Below, in pieces: positions 25,460 through 36,069 of a DNA stretch of 64,000 nucleotides. The notes below the pieces were generated by a model. It ran no database searches, was not told the DNA's origin, and saw nothing but the letters and a program-made list of their open reading frames with translations. Numbering within the stretch: position 1 is the stretch's first letter; each line of letters begins with the position of its first letter. The DNA is taken from assembly GCA_022579005.1 (NCBI GenBank), contig MU401461.1, positions 359,479 through 423,478 of the forward strand, written 5' to 3'. Source of the stretch: Poronia punctata (lineage: Eukaryota > Ascomycota > Sordariomycetes > Xylariales > Xylariaceae). The translations under genes and the position numbers were made by a program.

Positions 25460-25907
25460 ATGGCAACGATTCCAAAGGTTGTCCTTAAACGTCCAGAGGA
25501 TTTTTACCTCTGGAACCAAGTCACTAAGGTGCTGGGCCGGGAATAACAAATGTTATGGGGCCTCTACCACCACCTATGGCAAGGACGGAGCGACAAAAAG
25601 CGACGAACATGATTCTCCTCATCGGCGTACCAGCGGCGGCCAAGGCAACCGGCGTGGAAACAGGAATAAACGACCGAGGAGGGACACATACGACTCTGAA
25701 AGCGTCTGTTTAGCATGTGAAGGATCTCATAACCTTCCAGACTGCTGGTATATATTTCCAAACAATGCCCCTAAGGACTTTAATCCTCATCCATCAATTA
25801 AAGGATATGTCAGCTTGAGGCGGAGGACAAACGAAGATCTTGCCAAGAAGATAGAGGCCCTTCAAGCATTAAAGGGAACACAAAAGAGGTTGAAATCAAC
25901 AGAATGA
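25460..25907 (+). mobile_element. Ty1/Copia-type gag remnant
   Basis: An ATG at 25460 opens MATIPKVVLKRPEDFYLWNQ, a typical gag N-terminus. It stops after 28 codons (TAA 25544-25546). A second frame then encodes a basic Gly/Arg region, a zinc knuckle CLACEGSHNLPDC (Cx2Cx3Hx4C), and the block WYIFPNNAPKDFNPHPSIKGYV. In fungal Copia polyproteins that block follows the knuckle as 'CYYLNP..RP..FKPN'. The knuckle normally has four residues before the His. The gap between the two parts is far shorter than in an intact gag, so an internal deletion and frameshift are likely. No integrase, reverse transcriptase or LTR was seen nearby. Confidence 0.6.
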
Positions 25908-26188
25908 GAAGAGCTACTTGTAATTAGGCCAGCTTGTTTAAGACAAATAGGTCTACCCTTAGAAAAACTCTAATCCTTAATGAAAACCCCCCGTATATAT
26001 TCAATCTAATTATCTGGGTCTGAAATGTCGAGGCTGCTGATAAATAAGATGGAGTATATTCAAGCCGACTAATTTGCAGATGTATCCAAAATACCACTCA
26101 CTTCGCCCGCAATCCAATTCCATTCGCAGGCATGCATACTAGGTTGAGTAGGTCGGTATAGGTAATTCTCAGAAAATCCAAACCGTAT
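25908..26188. other. Short spacer
   Basis: AT-rich spacer between the gag remnant and the 3' end of the ankyrin/subtilisin gene. Nothing else is visible. Confidence 0.5.
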
Positions 26189-29100
26189 TCATGCCCCAGT
26201 AACCTCCATCATGTACTGCGTCATCACCTCCAAAAACTCGTCCGGGTCACCGATATCCTCCTCTCTCGACGGCAGAAATCTGCTTGGTTGGACAAGCTTT
26301 CTAGGTTTGCCGCGCTGCCCGTTGTTGACATTGGGCGCCTCAGTCATCACGGCGAAGACGGCATTAATCAAGCCCGGTCTGTCCGCAAGCTGTCCGACTT
26401 GGTTTTCGACCATTCGATAACAAGCTAGAACAAGAGACGCAAGGCCTGTGCCTATCGCCGTTGCGACGTCACTCCCTTGTATATTGGCTATTTCGGCCGA
26501 CTGGTGGTTGGTGCTGCTGCTGCTGCTGCTGACACTGTCGCTAGAAGAGGCGTCGATGTTCTCGCCAGGCAACATGAACCGACCCGCTCTCTCGCTCGCC
26601 CATCTGGAAAGTTTCCCATACTCGTCGCAACCCACGATGGGGAAGATGTTTTCAAAGTTGACCTCTTCGTCATGTCGTGCTCGGTAGTAAGCCGCAGGCC
26701 AGACATCGACTTTGTATTCCCCTTGATCGGCTGTGCTACAGATTATCACGATGCCTTTTTGCAGCGCTATAGTCAACAGATCCCTTAGTTCGCTGGATTC
26801 ATCATCCAGGACAAAACTACAATTGATGATGTCCACATCATTGTTGATGGCCTCCCTCAGGGCCTAAGTAATTTGTAGGAATTGGTTAGCTACATCGGGT
26901 AATGATTGAATGAATGGGCTCTAGTAGATGATATGTACAGACCTTGATCACGGTATCTGGTGTGATGTAGTTCATATCCTCGGCGACTTGGTAGAACGAT
27001 AACTCGCAATTAGGGTCCAGCTGCGAGATGATGTTGGCCATTTGGGAACCATGTGGATCAGTAGCAAGCCACCACACTGTCTCGGACTTTCCATCATTCT
27101 TCAAGACGAAACTACGGCCACGGTGCCGGTCACCACGTAAAGGGAAGCGACTTCTGGTAATGCCACTATCCAGAACGGCAACCTTTGTTCGAGTAGGTCG
27201 GTTATTCGGCTCCTCCGGCTTTAGATGTTCCCAGGCGGCGGTATAATGATCTACAAAGTGAGTGAGGCCGGTCAGCTCGATCGGTCTCTGCTTCTTTCGG
27301 GTTCTCGTAGCTACATGGCCCTTGTAGCGAGATGGTTCGGAGTGCCACACTTTTTCCACGGTGACTACGGGGGTCACGTTCAGTCTAGCCTCCTTGCAGA
27401 GCTCCTCGCAAACAGCTGCTCTGGCTGGGCTAACAAATTCGTCCTGTTCACTCGATAGTCGATACCTACGTCAGCTCCATCGCCCACAGTGTCCAGGACT
27501 CCAGCGCCACTTGACTACTTGGTAGTACCAACATACCTGAATGATGTGGATGTACAGTGACTCGAGCTATCACTTTCCCTGTAAGTCATATCGGAAAATA
27601 GGAATCTGGGGGTTTTGGTTACGCGGCTAACCTTTAGTGTGTTTATCCCGTCTGGTCCGAGCCAATGGTTAACTACGGCAAGGCTTCCACTGGAGTAGAG
27701 GTGCAGTGTTCCAACTTCACTGGCGACCTTCTTGATCGATGTGATGGAGAGATCGGGTCTCCTCCAATCTAGGTACCTCACTCCAAGGCCTTCGAGCGCT
27801 GTCTCCATGTCCTCTTCGGTAGTTGGACAATGTCTGCAGTCGTCCACCGTGACCTCAATGACGCGCTTCACATTCATGCAATCTTTAAGCCATCGAAAGA
27901 TATACATTGCCTCTGCTCTCCTTTTGGGTATTTCGCTTCCAAATAACGGAATGCTGACGTATTTCAGTATGTGTTCGAACCGAATCCCTGCCGTGGCTCG
28001 GAGGCTGCCGTCCTTCAGCTCATTGCACACAGAATCAACGAATGCCTGGAGATACGTTGGATTGATCGCCAAGCCAGTCAGATCAAGTGTGATCTCCCTT
28101 CCATGCCCTACCGCAGGCACACGTTAATCTCGAGGAATATATCATGGTTGCTCATGTAAGTAGGCAGCTGTAGCTCTGAGACTTACAAGCGGGCCCTACC
28201 AAATGTTTTCTAACTTCAGAAATTGGCATTTGCTCCATGACCACTCTCAAAATGAGATCCCTGAGGTCCTTGTCCTCGCCCTTATACAGGGCGAGTACCG
28301 GAACACGAACACCGTCGTCGTCCACTTCGAGGCCCTTATCTGGCAAATACCCGCTAGTCTCATGGGACACGGAGGACTCCGAGTCGCAGTCCGGATGAGG
28401 CTGGAATTTGGTTGCCAGGCTAGGGAAGTTGTTTAGTAAGTATCTCGCCGCTTCATCACTGTTGATGTACACTGCGTAGTGGAGTAGGCTACATTCAGGG
28501 TTTCCGAGAACGTGGCCTCCGACGTCGGCGAGGAATTCGAAAACTCCAGAATTGTAGTGCCCGATAGCTAGCTTTAGGATGTTTTGGTCGATAACATCCG
28601 TTCTGTAAGTTTCTTTGGCCTTCGTAGTCGCCTTGGTTTCCCCAGCCGTCACGACCTCTATAGGCGTTTTAGGTTCAACGGACCTCTCTGTTAGCAGCTC
28701 GTGCATCATCTCAATACTGTTGCCGTTGCTCGTTAGGGCCCTTTTTACCAGACCTCTTAGCTGTTCCAGCTCGATTGCTCCGAAGATGCTCAGTATCTCC
28801 CTCACGACATGGATTCTGCCTTTGTCGATGGCCCAGTCAAGGGGACTGCGTCCCTTGTTGTCCTTGGCTTCCAACACACCTCTAACCGCCGGGCAGCCCG
28901 GAGTGTGGTCTTGGCCCCCCTCGCAGCATGTCTCATCATCAATAGCAGCCATGCAAATGTTCATCGCCCTTACAGACCCGTTGATGGCAGCCACATGAAA
29001 TACTGTCTGCCTGTCTCCCTGTGCGTTCCGATGTAGGCCTACAGTACTGTCGATGATATACTCAAGTATGCGATGACACCACGCTACTTCAACCGAAGAC

Positions 29101-29580
29101 CCAGGACCACGAGCCTCGAATGACCCAATTCTTCGAATCAGTTCCCCGGCCATTGATTGACGTGTCGTGTTGTCTCCCGGCTGTCCGTCGATGAGTTGTT
29201 GCAGCCAAGCCACATCCGTGGAACTATCGTCCGAGTCATCTCCGACAGATTTCTCCGGGGGGCTATACTTGGCAACAATGGACGTTGCCAAAGTTAGGCG
29301 GTCCGTATTGTTATTTGGCTTTCGTGCTCTCTGAAAGGCCTCATACTCTCCCGTTTCGATAAAGTTGAGCATTGTATCAATGCTATATGTGACGATTCCT
29401 TCGGCATCTTTTCGATTCGGCTTTTCCTCCCACCATGAAGAGGTACGGCCGCTCTCTGTTGTTGTATCTAGAGTGTTTTAACTTGTAAGAGAAGGCCCTG
29501 CAGATACTCCATCACTCTCGTACACGTATCGTAAGCTTACTGGATTGTTCTTTCATGTCGGCACTCTTTATGTCTGCCAT
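26189..29580 (-). CDS. Ankyrin-repeat protein with inactive-looking subtilisin (S8) domain
   Basis: Five minus-strand exons, 29580-29541, 29467-28187, 28107-27537, 27465-26943 and 26863-26189, give about 1,029 aa. An alternative acceptor for exon 4 at 27450 would remove 5 aa. There is no signal peptide, so the protein is intracellular. The N-terminal half has ankyrin-type repeats (TVFHVAAINGSVRAM, GRSPLDWAIDKGRIHVVREIL, SLLHYAVYINSDEAARYLL). A middle region reads WLKDCMNVKRVIEVTVDD, LDWRRPDLS and LHLYSSGSLAVV, a linker I associate with fungal intracellular S8 proteins. The C-terminal S8 domain keeps Asp (VAVLDSGIT, about 730) and His (DPHGSQMANII, about 769). The nucleophile motif reads GSDVATA instead of GTSxAxP, putting Asp at about 937 where Ser is needed. 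The usual oxyanion GN segment reads STADQG. A Ser tract encoded by a trinucleotide repeat precedes it. Probably a pseudoprotease or interaction module. Similar S8 domains occur in fungal NLR-like immune and incompatibility proteins. Confidence 0.85.
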
Positions 29581-30598
29581 CGATCTTCTACTTGGGAGTC
29601 TGGAATGATTGATATTCAGAAGTTACGACACAAGACGATGCAGTCGGGAGGAAGTCGGGTCTCCTTTCTGATATCCAATTTATGAGCCAAAGGTACATGA
29701 TGCCATATTCTAAGCGCCTGTAACCGTGATGACATGCCTACTCCTTGGCCAACTCTTTTACCCTCCAGACAAAGGCACATGCAGGTAGGTACGTTGATAA
29801 GTATGTAGGTAAAACCTCAAATGGGCTGTACTGGCTCCCAAGTGGTTGAATGTGTGGATAGGTCGATTGATCATTGGGGTACATGCCTAATCTATCTGCT
29901 GTTGGCTGCACATGAGATGCAAAAGTAAATACCTATACCAACTTACATACTCGTATACCTAACTCGTAGATTCAGCTGCAGATCGGGCGAGAATATGACT
30001 CCTGTTCATACAAATACCGAGAATGGATAGGGTCACTGCCAGTCGCGGCTACCAAGTAGGTATATACATGTAAGTATCGCCATCGTCGCCGGCGGAAGGT
30101 ACAGTACCTACCTTCTATTCTTATGTACCTTCCATTGCCAACTGTTGGTTTAAACATCTGTAACAATTGGAAATGCATGGGCGGCCCCGCAGCCCCCTTT
30201 TGAAAAGATCGAATGATTGGTGGGTGGTTGGAGAAGAGGCTATTAGTGACCTGGACTATCCCTTTATAGTTTAAACTGTAAATCTGCTTCATGATTCGTA
30301 CCCGATTACCTGCCCTGTTCGAAACATTCGAGGTACCGTAAGATTACGGTATATTTGTGGTCCAAGGACCAATACCTTCCCCCCCTTCCCATATCCTCTC
30401 CTCTTTTTTTGCCTTTGGCGCCCAAGACAGACCCTCTAGAGAAAGAAAAGAAATGTTGCTAACCACAGGAAAGTGAAAGAGAGTGAGTTTAAATCCCTGG
30501 CCTACGAATACCCCCCCGCATCGAACATATTCTCGAGTTCAAGGGACCTACTTAGGTTAGGTTACAACAGCCTGCGACTAGGTACTGCAGTTGGCTGC
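29581..30598. other. Intergenic, promoter of ankyrin/S8 gene and 3' side of next gene
   Basis: Rich in GTAGGTA/TACCTAC words (29,780-30,120). No gene is called. Confidence 0.5.
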
Positions 30599-31576
30599 CT
30601 ACAAATCAACACCCCAGATCCGAGCGTACTCCTTGTCAATCCCAGCACTTGTCTGGAGAGCACCCAGGTTCTTTTCATCAACTCCAACCATCCATGCCGG
30701 CCGGACCTGATCTTGTACCGTAGGATCAAAGTTGATCGGGTCGATGATCTTGTCCTCCTCGACATCTGATGAGCCACGCTCGCTCCAGAAGTTATGCAAA
30801 GCCCTCGCGCCCGCAAAGGACCAGCCGGCATCAAACTGAGTGATGGCGACCTGGCCTTGAAACGGAGAGTCGTTCTCTCTCTTTAGCAGGACGGCAATGC
30901 GAAAGCCCGGCGCGACCCCCTCGGCCCCCTTCTTGTTCTCCGTATAGATCCACCACACCTTGACATAGCGATGGTCGGTAGGGGACGCGTGCCGGATCCC
31001 CGATCTAGCTTCGGCAAAGTACTGCTTCTCATATTCCTGGGTACTGATCCGGTGGATGGCGATGCCTGGCTTTATGAGATGGCCTGCTTCTATGGAGCCC
31101 TGGAGCCCAACCTCTCTCTTGCGGAGAACAGGAACTTGGTGGAAGCGCCTGATGACTTCCGGACCACGCGACACGATGCTTGGATTGGCCCGAGGTCGTT
31201 TTCCACCAAGATCGTCAACATTACCAAAGTTTATCTCCAGTCGGATCTTCTTGGCTCTGAACTTGCGCAGACTCTGGACCTCACAATCGAAAAGTAGAAA
31301 CGTCGTAGGGGTCATGTCATGGTTCATCTCATCCCAGACGCCGTCTTTATTCATAAGGTAATCAGAGATTTATATACGAATTAGGTCAAAACGGGAGGGA
31401 CAACAAACGAAAGACTTACGAATGCAAGCCGTCATAGCAATATAGATATAGAAGAAGGCATCTTCGTAGTTTATAACATCAGTTCTATGGACTTGTTCCG
31501 GTGTACTATTCTTGGTTTTCCCCTGACCGTCGCTTCGCGGAGTAGCAATGATGGGGATCCGCATCTCGACAGCCAT
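30599..31576 (-). CDS. Hypothetical protein, two exons
   Basis: Exons 31576-31420 and 31344-30599 (donor GTAAGT, acceptor AAG) give 300 aa. I do not recognise the family. The text after the junction reads HGVWDEMNHDMTPTTFLLFDCEVQSLRKFRAKKIRLEINFG. Later come IKPGIAIHRISTQEYEKQYFAEARSG, RYVKVWWIYTENKKGAEGVAPGFRIAVLLKRENDSPFQGQV and ITQFDAGWSFAGARALHNFW. The alternation of beta-strand-like segments suggests a globular beta-rich protein. There is no signal peptide or membrane span apart from a modest hydrophobic stretch (AFFYIYIAMTACI) ending exon 1. The start and exon 1 are less certain than exon 2, whose long open frame and codon pattern look genuine. Confidence 0.6.
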
Positions 31577-32834
31577 GGCATAGGGATTTAATGCTGGAGT
31601 AAGACTTAAGAGATGTCAACGATCGCCTGCTAGAGTGTAGGTATAAATCCAAAACTGGCAGGAAAGACGACACTTGTCAATTGTATCAAGAGATTACCAA
31701 GTATATATGCTATCCGTGACCACATTGCCGCCCGGACTTTTTCTCAGCTACAGATACCTAGGCGCTGGGATAACTTTACGAACTAGGTAACAACTCTAGC
31801 AGAACCCCCTGGTCGCGATACTACCTGGCGACAGGGGGGGGGGGGGGGTGGAGAGCGCCATCGTTTGGGTGGGTTACATTTCTCTCTGTGCCCAAAATAT
31901 TAGACAGTTCTCCCCCCCCCCATCTTACTTCGAGGGTCGGGTCTTACGGCTGACTTACATGTGCATATCTGCCTGATTGACCTGACCTGACCTGACCTGA
32001 CCTGACTGTATGTGTGGGTACACCTAAGGCATGCATTATCTTTCTTCCGCGCGGCTCCAAAACATCGGGTCTGTGTTTTTCCTTTTTTTTTTTTTTTTTA
32101 CATGTCCATTGAGTAGGTAGATATGAAATACTCGTATGTCGCCGTGCCCCTTTTATTTCGTTGATCAACGTTGAACTTATTGTTGTAATCATGATCAACC
32201 GCTGGACCTCTCTCACGGAGAGATACCTAAACAATCACCTTGGCAGTCCGAGTCCGAGTCCGAGTCCACATCCCCAACTTCCAGAGGTCGTCAAACCTGA
32301 TCTTGTTTGTCCCAGCTACTTAGGTACGTAGATGATCAATCACATCAAGCTGTCGCTACTAGGTTAGCTAGAAAGACTTTCTACTAGCTAGGTTAGGTAT
32401 GTACTTAGGTAGCCGTATCCCGGACGACGGCCGTTGACACTGAAAGAAAGAAACGACCTACCTACAACAAGCCGTCGTTGCGCAGGTCCGAACCAGGAGC
32501 TCCCCTGACCGACCCTGCTAACCTAGGTTACCTACACCGAATTCTGATCCAATCTGTCTGCATGGGATTTGTGCATGTCGAATCTATAAATCCAGTATAA
32601 AAAGAAACAAGATAAAACTGCCAGATAGGTAGAGACGGGAGAAAGTTTGTTTCACGGTTTTCTTGCTTGCGGAATGGCCAGGGTTCTTTCTTACTCTTTG
32701 TATTAAACCTTCTCGAAACAATGGTGGACGATCCCACCTATGTGGACATGGACACCGATGACTAAGTACTTACTTAGCATAGGTACAATGCAATACTCGA
32801 AAGCAGACGAAAGGGGTGAAACGATTACAGTCGC
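31577..32834. other. Gene-free stretch with simple repeats
   Basis: Contains a G15 run (31834-31848), a C run near 31912, five CCTGA/CTGAC pentamers (about 31979-32004), a T run of about 17 (32083-32099), four GTCCGA hexamers near 32245, and clustered CTAGGTTA/TAGGTA words (32315-32410). No gene is supported. Confidence 0.6.
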
Positions 32835-35290
32835 TCAACCGTCAACAACAACTCTATCCCCCACCGAAATAGTAGGAAACTGCGATTCCCTCGAGCCAGG
32901 CACCGTAGACACAGGGAGATGACACATATGCGCCCCGAAAAACACCTTTCCCTCGAACCGTCTTGTCCGCGCCAAGGTAACAAACGGCTCCTCGCTCTTC
33001 ACGGCTGTTTCCTGATCGATACATACCATGTGACATCTTCTACATGGACCGAGTATTTTGAATGACTGCGGTCCGATTTGCAGTGTATCCCAGTAATCTT
33101 CTGCGTATGCGGTGGTAGATGTGGAGGAGAGTACTATATTAGCGCGGAAAGCATCCGCCGAGACGGGAACGCCTCCATTTTTGACGATTTCGGCGTTGAG
33201 GAGTGAAAGACTGGATAGGTTTATGGCGAGGATGGGACTTTCGTTGGATAGTAGGATTCTTTGGCGACGGTTATTAGTGGATTCCGTGTCCGAGTCTGGT
33301 GGTGTGTGGATGTCGGGTGTCAGGTGGGCTTTTGCGTGGCGGATGCTCTTCTTCCCCCCTGACCCGCCGGGAGGGAATCGCGCCAGTGCGCAGGGGACGC
33401 CGAGAATGTCGGAGAAGAAGGCGTCGAGGTCTTTGGATTTATATATTTTCATGGAAACTTCATCGCCACAGACGCGGGAGGTTGATCGCAACGTGTCGAG
33501 AGGCTGGAATAGTTCCGGGTTCACGGAGAGTGGGACGGAGATCGTGGTGTCGTTGTGGTATGAAATTTTGAGTTGTCCGGTTTCGAAATCGATTGATGGA
33601 CGGATTAGTGCCATGCGGGGATATCGCTTTTGACTGAGGGCGAGACCGGTTGTTAGGTTGATTAGACACCATTCTCTGTCCCAGGCTAATCCTTCTGGTC
33701 GGATGCCCCAGGGTGTACCGGGTGGGACGCGGAAACCGCCACAGCTCTTGATGGGATAGACCATGATGGTTTCGACGCGTATTTCAGATGTATTACTACT
33801 TCCTTGAATAGAGATGTTTGTAAGAGGTTCTGGTATATCCTGTCGAGTCTCGCGATAGAATTCCTCTATGAAAGCGATGAACCTGTCAACGTCTGATGCA
33901 GTGCTCATAGCCCCGAGACTGACTCGGATGACTCCTGTAGGTTTGCCGTTTATAATGTCGTTCTCATTACCGCATCTGAAGCCGGCGGAGAAGTTCTCTT
34001 TCATCTCCCAAGGTTCGAGACCCAATGCGGCTGCGACACCTCCGGGGTTGCAGAGACCTCCTGTGCGGATGTGGAATTTCTTGAGGACTGCGAGTTTTTC
34101 AAACTCTGATAGACTAATCCACGCACCTAGATGGCTTTGTAAGTTGAATGCTAGAACTGGACCGCTCCCTAGAGGATCATCTGTTGCGGCCGAGTAAATG
34201 ACACAAACCGGTTTGTCGTTGCCATGTCGTAAACTCTCTAGCCCCTTGCGCAGTCTACGTGTTAGATAAACCGTGTGAGAAGCAACTTCTGCCATGCTGC
34301 CATACAGTTTCTGGTGAATGTCTAGTGCTGAGCCGAGTGCAATTATATTATGAATGGGAAGAGTGCCGTCTTCAAGCGATTCATGCAAGCTCTGCGTCTT
34401 TCTGGCATGCCAATGTTCCCTCGAGCAAACAACCATGTCCACGGTCCCCCCGCCAAAGTAACGACGTTGCTGGAAAACCGACGCAGCTTGACGTCTTACA
34501 ATGAGAGCGCCTAAGTCGGGAAAGCCGAATATCTTGTAGAAGCTCAAGACGGCGAAGTCTGGTGCTGTTTCGACATTGCCGAGGTCTAGTGGAGATGTTG
34601 ACGCATAGGCCGCCGCGTCGAGTAACACGTAGGGCCTCAAACCCTTATTCAACCCCGATTCGCGTAGCTTTTGACACCAAGTAAGCGGGCATCGTCGTCC
34701 ATCCATATTAGATTGAGCCGGATAAGCGAGCAATGTTGGCCGGAGCTGTGGTTCTGTATTCATTGCCGGAGCATCATCCTTGATCCATCTCTCCGCGTCT
34801 TTACTATCGAAGCACACGCTATTCTGGGCCTCCTGTCGGACGCCCACGAGACTGGTATGACATGCTCGATGGTAATAGTAGTCAAATCCGTGAGGAGAGC
34901 CACGAAATGCATCGCCGACAAGTTTGATGCCGGCCGTTGCATTCGCGACGAATACGACATCGAACTCGGCAGGATCGGCGTTAAAGAATTCCAAGACCCG
35001 ATGTCGAATATTTTCAATCCTGGACATGGTGTCTTGAGATGACGCCGAGGCTGAATGAGGGTTCCCGAAGAGGTTTGCCGTCATTTCTGCGGCGAAACTG
35101 TCCATGAGCGATTTCGGATATAGCGTCGTCCCGGCATGGTCCAGATAAATGTTGTCTATCCAAAAAGTGTTAAAAATATAAAATACAATATGGTGTTCTG
35201 TATCTCGTCTTTACCATTTATCATTGGGAATTCTTCTTCTCGGATGGCCTCTATTCGGCTGTTATACGCCGTCGGCTTATCCGCCTCCAT
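32835..35290 (-). CDS. hxB: Molybdenum cofactor sulfurase (MOCOS / HxB type)
   Basis: Transfers sulfur from L-cysteine to the molybdenum cofactor of xanthine dehydrogenase and aldehyde-oxidase-type enzymes (purine use in fungi). Exons 35290-35215 and 35155-32835 give 798 aa, normal for the family. The N-terminal class V aminotransferase/NifS-like half starts DNIYLDHAGTTLYP, with NLFGNPHSASASS and the PLP lysine in FAVLSFYKIFGFPDLGALIVRR (Lys about 233). HIRTGGLCNPGG carries the expected conserved Cys. The C-terminal half has a MOSC N-terminal beta-barrel (ETIMVYPIKSCGGFRV) and a MOSC domain (FRANIVLSS, RCHMVCID, FGAHMCHL). I chose the ATG at 35290. An upstream in-frame ATG at 35344 would add 18 residues with no family resemblance. 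Divergent from cdc6. Confidence 0.95.
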
Positions 35291-36069
35291 CTCGACGACA
35301 ATAAGTAGGTAGTAAATAGGGGGGTTTATTAGCTTAGGTACCAATGTGAATCTAGTCTTGACGTAAATATTCTACCCCTATCTGGTGTCTCGAGAAGCCG
35401 ATTTGACATGTTGCAGTTAAGGACGGTTTCAAATAATAATTCGCCGTCTCAAAATGCCTAATGAGTCTAATGTGGCAATTATATACATCAAGAATTCACA
35501 AAGGGCGAGTTGTTAGTCACGGGATCTCGTGGTTGGCGGGTGACTTTCAAAGGTTTTGAGATTCTTCCCCTCGATCGGATGCGGAGATCGCCGCCTTCAG
35601 CTGGGATAATGGCACTACAGTCTACAAGTTTATAGCGAACGCCTAAAACATTGAACGGGAGGGGCTCTATGCGCTCTGCCATGTTAAAGCGGCTTTAAAC
35701 CGTGCCTGCCTGCCTGCGTGCCCGCATCTCCTGTTATTATCCACCAGGTGATAATGGGCCGTGTTTCTGGCGCATTTAAACCCCGCCATCCTAATGCTCA
35801 TTGGCCAATTTACCAAACAGACGGGTGGACGCGCTGGAAGCAATGAGTGGGTCGCGCCCCAGGTCGCAATGAGGAACCACTTTACGCGACTTCGTCGCGT
35901 CTTTGCGCGCGCTAAACTGTTCGTCTCTCCCTATTCTCTTCTCGGTAATTGTACTATAGTAAATTGCAATCAATCTTCAACTTGCATTTGACCTCTGTCT
36001 TTGTGATTCAGTTTCGTGTCTTTCGCAATTTGCTTCATCAGAAAAAGTGTGACAACCAGAAAAGATACC
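35291..36069. promoter_or_regulatory. Divergent promoter region, hxB (-) and cdc6 (+)
   Basis: 780 bp between the two start codons. It contains facing GATA sites (TTATC at 35737-35741 and GATAA at 35750-35754), a palindrome ATTGGCCAAT (35800-35809) with a CCAAT box on each strand, and an inverted pair ACGCGAC-TTC-GTCGCGT (35884-35900) resembling MCB-type cell-cycle elements. A 64-codon minus-strand frame (35682-35488) also lies here and is of doubtful status. Confidence 0.5.
35884..35900. promoter_or_regulatory. Inverted MCB-like (CGCG-core) element upstream of cdc6
   Basis: Perfect 7-bp arms ACGCGAC / GTCGCGT with a 3-bp spacer, about 170 bp before the cdc6 ATG. Yeast MBF (Mbp1/Swi6) binds ACGCGT-type sites and drives CDC6-class genes at G1/S. 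Here the core is ACGCGA on each strand. The match to MBF binding is an inference. Confidence 0.45.

Noticed and set aside
35291..35344. Earlier ATG for hxB
   Set aside because: The added residues are hydrophobic and unlike the family. The ATG at 35290 gives a normal start.
36016..36069. Earlier ATG for cdc6
   Set aside because: The extra 18 residues (MSFAICFIRKSVTTRKDT) do not resemble Cdc6 N-termini, while MPSTLLGKR does.
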